A DNA stretch of 41,242 bases from a virus: positions 1 through 41,242 of the IMG/VR virus record IMGVR_UViG_3300044796_000357. One strand, 5' to 3'. The notes below the pieces were generated by a model. The model did not search any database, had not been told where the DNA came from, and saw only the letters and a program-made list of their open reading frames with translations. The position numbers were made by a program, and so were the translations under genes. This document shows, one piece after another, positions 37,922-41,242 of this stretch (position 1 is the first letter of the stretch; the number at the start of each line of letters is the position of its first letter).

Positions 37922-40429
37922 GTGACGATCTACTACACCTCGAACGACGCCTCGATCGGCTTCGATGCCACCAGCGCCGGCTCGGTGCCGACCGATTGGG
38001 CGGCGAAGGTCGGCACCTGGCAGGTCGGCACGGTCAATCCCACCGGCGCGCACACCCACACATTCGGCAGCACCACCCACGGCGACGGCGACGTCGCGCT
38101 CAACACCGGCATCTCGGCTGTCGCCGATATGTCGCTGCTCTACGCCCAGCAGATCCCCACCGGGACGTGGGCGGGCACGTCGTCGCCGAACATATCGATC
38201 GTGCTGCGCTCGGACAGCGGCAACGCCAACAACTACACCATCGTGCTTTCGAACACCGGGACCGCCGGACAGGCGAAATACATCGCCTTCAAGAAGGTCT
38301 CCGGCGGCTTCTCCGTCATCAACAATGCCGGCGCCCTGGCCGGCAACGCCGCCGGCGCCACCACCTGGTCGCCCGGCACCACGATGTGGATCAGGGCGCA
38401 GGTCCAGGGCACCACGATCAGCCTGCGCGCCTGGCACGCCGGCAGCAGCGAACCCTCGACCTGGGACCTCTCGTTCACCGACAGCTCGATCAGCGCCGCC
38501 GGCTACGCCGGGTTCTACTACTCGCTCGACACCGGCTCGGCGATCGCCATGGGCGTCGACGAGGTGCAGGTCCAGTCGATCGGCGCCGAGGCGCTCGGCG
38601 TCACCACGCCGGGCACGCAAACCGCCGGCGTGGCGATGACGGTGAGCGGCACCTACACCAACGGGCCGCCCAGCTCGCTCGCCTACGAGTTCGACGGCGG
38701 CAGCTGGACGACGGCGAGCAGCCCGACGATCAGCGGGGGCACCTGGAGCTTCAGCGTCACCGCACCGGCGGCCGGCAGCCATACGGTGGGCGTGCGCGAC
38801 CCGAGCGACACCACGACGGCGGTGATCTCGGGCAGCTTCACCACCACGGCGAGCGAGACCATCGCGGTCAACAACCCGGGCTCGCAGACCGCGGGTGCGC
38901 CAATGACGGTGACCGGCACCTATGCCAACGGCACGCCCACCGCCCTCGATGTCGAGTTCGACAGCGCCGGCTGGTCGGCCGCCAGCAGCCCGACGATCAG
39001 TGGCGGCACATTCAGCTTCAGCGTCACCGCGCCGGCGGCAGGCAGCCACACGGTCTCGGTGCGGGACCACGCCAACACCTCGGCCTCCGGCACCAGCAGC
39101 AGCTTCACCGTCAGCAGCGCGGCCACCATCAGCGTGACGACGCCGGGCCCGCAGATCGCCGGCCAGTCGATGACGGTGAGCGGCAGCTATACCGGGACGG
39201 CGCCGACGGGCATCAACTACGAGTTCGACAGCAGCGGCTACGTCGCTGCGAGCAGCCCGACGATCGGCGGCGGCACCTGGAGCTTCACCGTCACGGCGCC
39301 GGCCTTTGGCAGCCACACCATCAGCGTGCAGGAGGCCAACAGCACCTCCACCACGGCGACCTCGGGCAGCTTCAACGTCAACGTGGCGCCGAACAACGCC
39401 GCCATCGCCTATTCGCCCTACACCTGGAATGTGACCGGGGCGGCGGCCAGCACGATCGATGCCGGCGCCTATTTCCGCACCTTGTTCAGCGGCGCCAGCT
39501 GCACGCTCAACTTCAACGTGGCGAACATGGCCACGCCGGCTTCGGAGATCTGGTGGCGCATCGACGACGGGCCATGGACCGAGGCTGCGGTGGCGGCGAC
39601 AGTGGCGCTGAGCATTCCCAGCACGACCGCGAGCAACGCTGATGTGCCCTACCACCTGCTCGAAGTGGTGGTGAAGTCGACCACCCAGACCGCCAACCGC
39701 TGGAACAGCGTCGGCAGCGCGACCGGCACGGCGGTGATTTTCACCGGCCTCACCCTCGCTTCCGGCGCCGCGGTGGTGGCGCCGCTGACGGCGCCGCTCG
39801 ACATCCTCTGCTTCGGCGACAGCATCACCGAGGGCGTGCGGGCGCTGGGCGAGAGCGCGGCCAACGACACCGACCAGAACGACGCGCTGCTGAGCTGGGC
39901 CTATCGCCTCGGCCAGCTGCTTGGCGCCGAGGTGGGGCTGGTCGGCTTCGGCTCGCTCGGGCTGTCGGTGACGGGTTCGGGCAACGTGCCCATTCTCGGC
40001 AGCAGCTACAGCCTGCTTTACGCCGGCCAGGCGCGCAGCTTCTCGCCGACGCCGAACCTGGTGGTCATCAACATCGGCACCAACGACAGCACGACCAACA
40101 CCGTCGCGGCGATGACCGGGCTGCTGAACGGCCTGATCAGCGCCTGTCCGGGCACGCCGATTGCGGTGCTGCGGCCGTTCAACGGCAACCAGGCGGCGAA
40201 CCTGCAGAGCGCCATCACCGCCTGCAACGCGCCGACCCAATGCCACTGGATCGACACCACCGGCTTCTTCAGCACGACCTATGGCTCCGACAGCCTCAAC
40301 CTTCATCCCTCTGGCCCGAATGGCGTCGGCCGTATCGCGCCGCAGGTCGCCGCGGTGCTGCGCCCGCTCGTCGCCGGCAGCACCGCCAAAAGCTTCCGCG
40401 GCGGCTTCCAGCGCGGGCTGCTGGGGTGA
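37922..40429 (+). CDS. Tail protein with three Ig-like repeats and a C-terminal SGNH hydrolase
   Basis: 835 residues. The N-terminal jelly-roll-like region (about 1-220) is followed by three Big/Ig-like repeats of about 90 residues (each with the pattern T.G.QTAG..MTV.G.Y, SSPTI.GGTWSFSVTAPA and GSHT..V.D). The C-terminal domain (about 628-825) is an SGNH/GDSL hydrolase: ILCFGDSITEG with Ser634, GFGSLGLSVTGSGN as the Gly block, VVINIGTNDS as the Asn block, and DSLNLHPSG with Asp790/His795 as the probable catalytic pair. Such esterases remove acetyl groups from surface polysaccharides. GTG at 37922 is preferred over TTG 37916 because GAGGGG lies 7 bases upstream, provided by repeat H. Confidence 0.88.
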   Translation: MTIYYTSNDASIGFDATSAGSVPTDWAAKVGTWQVGTVNPTGAHTHTFGSTTHGDGDVALNTGISAVADMSLLYAQQIPTGTWAGTSSPNISIVLRSDSGNANNYTIVLSNTGTAGQAKYIAFKKVSGGFSVINNAGALAGNAAGATTWSPGTTMWIRAQVQGTTISLRAWHAGSSEPSTWDLSFTDSSISAAGYAGFYYSLDTGSAIAMGVDEVQVQSIGAEALGVTTPGTQTAGVAMTVSGTYTNGPPSSLAYEFDGGSWTTASSPTISGGTWSFSVTAPAAGSHTVGVRDPSDTTTAVISGSFTTTASETIAVNNPGSQTAGAPMTVTGTYANGTPTALDVEFDSAGWSAASSPTISGGTFSFSVTAPAAGSHTVSVRDHANTSASGTSSSFTVSSAATISVTTPGPQIAGQSMTVSGSYTGTAPTGINYEFDSSGYVAASSPTIGGGTWSFTVTAPAFGSHTISVQEANSTSTTATSGSFNVNVAPNNAAIAYSPYTWNVTGAAASTIDAGAYFRTLFSGASCTLNFNVANMATPASEIWWRIDDGPWTEAAVAATVALSIPSTTASNADVPYHLLEVVVKSTTQTANRWNSVGSATGTAVIFTGLTLASGAAVVAPLTAPLDILCFGDSITEGVRALGESAANDTDQNDALLSWAYRLGQLLGAEVGLVGFGSLGLSVTGSGNVPILGSSYSLLYAGQARSFSPTPNLVVINIGTNDSTTNTVAAMTGLLNGLISACPGTPIAVLRPFNGNQAANLQSAITACNAPTQCHWIDTTGFFSTTYGSDSLNLHPSGPNGVGRIAPQVAAVLRPLVAGSTAKSFRGGFQRGLLG

Positions 40430-40566
40430 TCCAATCCCGCCGGAAGGCGGGGGCCAGGGCTGTCTCACCAGCCTCAGCCGCGCGGCGGGCACCGCGCACG
40501 GATGAACCGTCCCGCCCACTCCCGCAGGATGCGGGCGCGGGCACGGTGATCGGGATTGATGAATGA
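40426..40566 (+). CDS. Possible small basic protein upstream of methylase remnant
   Basis: 46 residues (VIQSRRKAGARAVSPASAAR ... GAGTVIGIDE) from a GTG that overlaps the SGNH gene stop; its stop overlaps the methylase ATG (ATGA). The overlaps argue for a gene; the composition (Arg/Ala/Pro) and lack of any family argue against. A 6-pair hairpin CCCGCC-GGAA-GGCGGG (40436-40451) lies within its 5' end and could alternatively be a terminator for the tail operon. Confidence 0.3.
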   Translation: MIQSRRKAGARAVSPASAARRAPRTDEPSRPLPQDAGAGTVIGIDE

Positions 40567-40680
40567 AGCCCTACCCACCAACTGAGCCGGCCGCGGGCTA
40601 TATCGGCGGCAAGCGCAACCTCGATCGGCTCCACATCCCGCGGGAAGGTCGGCGAGCTGCTGATCACCAACCGGCCGTGA
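40563..40680 (+). pseudogene. Remnant of a DNA adenine methylase (Dam/D12 class) with internal deletion
   Basis: The first 20 codons read MKPYPPTEPAAGYIGGKRNL, the N-terminal AdoMet-binding opening (Y.GGKR.L) of D12-class N6-adenine methylases. In another frame, ending at TGA 40678-40680, ATSIGSTSRGKVGELLITN RP matches a typical C-terminus of the same class. The central several hundred bases, including the DPPY motif, are absent, and the two parts are joined out of frame near 40615-40622; from the ATG the frame runs to 40694. So the gene is collapsed and non-functional. Mu carries its DNA-modification gene mom at this same right-end place. Confidence 0.6.
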
Positions 40681-40694
40681 TCAGCAGCAGTTGA

Positions 40695-40715
40695 AGGGGG
40701 GCTTAAGACCCCCCT
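40695..40715 (+). terminator. Hairpin before the right end
   Basis: Perfect 7-pair stem AGGGGGG/CCCCCCT (40695-40701, 40709-40715) with loop CTTAAGA. It follows the methylase remnant and precedes the transposase sites of the right end. It may stop phage transcription from running into the host gene. No U-run. Confidence 0.4.
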
Positions 40716-40740
40716 AAGCTGCGCTTATGAGACCGCGAAA

Positions 40741-40789
40741 GGTTCCAAAAGCAGTTGGCGAGATTTCCAAAACCTGCTGGCGCGCTACA
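40741..40789. other. Right end of Mu-like prophage (attR), transposase-binding sites
   Basis: Two inverted sites relative to the left end: ATTTCCAAAA (40763-40772) and GGTTCCAAAA (40741-40750), 22 bases apart, the same spacing as R1/R2 in Mu. The likely terminal CA is at 40788-40789, 20 bases outside the core, mirroring TG at 9-10. The flanking five bases (CCCGC on the right, AGGGG on the left) do not form a matching target duplication, so the exact ends remain open. Confidence 0.65.
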
Positions 40790-41242
40790 CCCGCCCTGCT
40801 GGTGCTCGACGCCGTGGTGGACACCGCCGGCCCGGGCGGCGCGCGGTCCATCGCCCTGGCCGACTTCATCACCGGCCCACGGCAAACCGCCCTCGGCCCC
40901 GGCGACCTGGTGCTCGGCCTGCGCGTGCCGGCGCGGCCCGGGCGGACGGCGTTCCGCAAGCTCGGCGCGCGGCGCTATCTGGTGATTTCGATCGCCATGG
41001 CGGCGGTGCGGCTGGAGATCGCCGACGGCATCGTCGCCGACGCACGCGTGGCCGTTGGCGCCTGCGGCCCGGTGGCGCGGCGACTGCCGGCGGTCGAGGC
41101 CTCCCTGCTGGGCGCGCCACCCGATCCCGATCGCGTCCGCCCGGAGGATTTCGCCGCCCTCGCGCCGATCGAGGACGTCCGCGCCACCGCCGCCTACCGC
41201 CGCGCCGCCGCCGTCGAACTGGTCCGCCGCGCCGTGGCGGAC
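40790..41242 (+). CDS. Xanthine/CO dehydrogenase-type FAD-binding subunit, C-terminal part (host, interrupted)
   Basis: An open frame without a start codon runs from the phage end off the window (about 151 codons). PALLVLDAVVDTAGPGGARS, IALADFITGPRQTALGPGDL, VLGLRVPARPGRTAFRKLGA RRYLVISIAMAAVRLE, GIVADARVAVGACGPVARRL and PIEDVRATAAYRRAAAVELV RRA follow the FAD-binding (middle) subunit of molybdopterin dehydrogenases, including the CO-dehydrogenase flavoprotein C-terminal domain. The N-terminal FAD-binding part should lie left of the prophage, outside the window. The insertion would inactivate this subunit. Host sequence begins somewhere in 40784-40800. Confidence 0.75.

Noticed and set aside
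20-40776. ACCTG present at 20-24 and 40772-40776 as a possible target duplication
   Set aside because: The termini would then lack TG/CA and the core distances (4 and 2 bases) would be too short for a MuA-type site.
18-40791. ACACC present at 18-22 and 40787-40791 as a possible 5-base target duplication
   Set aside because: It would place the end sites at unequal distances from the two cores, leave a right terminus without CA, and put an in-frame TGA in the rebuilt host gene.
1-41242. CRISPR arrays, rRNA genes, insertion sequences
   Set aside because: No regularly spaced direct repeats, no rRNA-like sequence and no transposase other than MuA were seen.

Overview
The window is an almost complete Mu-like transposable prophage of about 40.8 kb, in very GC-rich DNA with dense overlapping genes and frequent GTG starts, typical of a high-GC alphaproteobacterium (phylum and class are inferred from style, not from a marker gene). 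To its right lie about 450 bases of host DNA encoding the C-terminal part of a xanthine/CO dehydrogenase-type FAD-binding subunit, so the phage appears to have transposed into that gene. The left end is at or within a few bases of position 1.

Layout: 1-250, left end with three transposase-type binding sites. 251-1353, divergent repressor (minus strand) and Ner-like regulator (plus strand) with a shared operator region. 1356-8549, early/middle operon: ParB-like protein, MuA transposase, MuB ATPase, Gam, GemA, small proteins, and a Mor-type activator. 8639-10437, lysis region (membrane proteins, 3-TM holin, peptidoglycan hydrolase-like protein). 10437-17232, DUF2730 protein, small HTH protein, terminase subunits, portal, gpF-like head protein with a C-terminal ADP-ribosyltransferase-like domain, and gpG. 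17233-18978, accessory slot: secreted protein, small protein plus XRE/zinc-ribbon regulator. 19029-21406, protease/scaffold, decoration protein, major head protein. 21478-33046, connector, contractile tail and baseplate, including a -1 frameshift at the tail assembly chaperone. 33055-40429, tail fibre, beta-helix tailspike and an SGNH-hydrolase tail protein. 40430-40789, a collapsed DNA adenine methylase gene, a hairpin and the right end.

How it works together: repressor and Ner control the switch; MuA/MuB carry out replicative transposition; Gam protects ends; the Mor-like protein would turn on late transcription. Three copies of a 19-base motif sit exactly where Mu has its late promoters Plys, PI and PP. 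No separate C activator, tail-fibre assembly protein or DNA invertase is seen.

The most striking unexplained signal is a family of ten roughly 60-base double-hairpin elements at gene borders. Both stems change sequence from copy to copy while keeping base pairing, and in most forward copies the second hairpin loop holds the Shine-Dalgarno sequence of the following gene. This looks like a repeated, possibly mobile, translation-initiation module.
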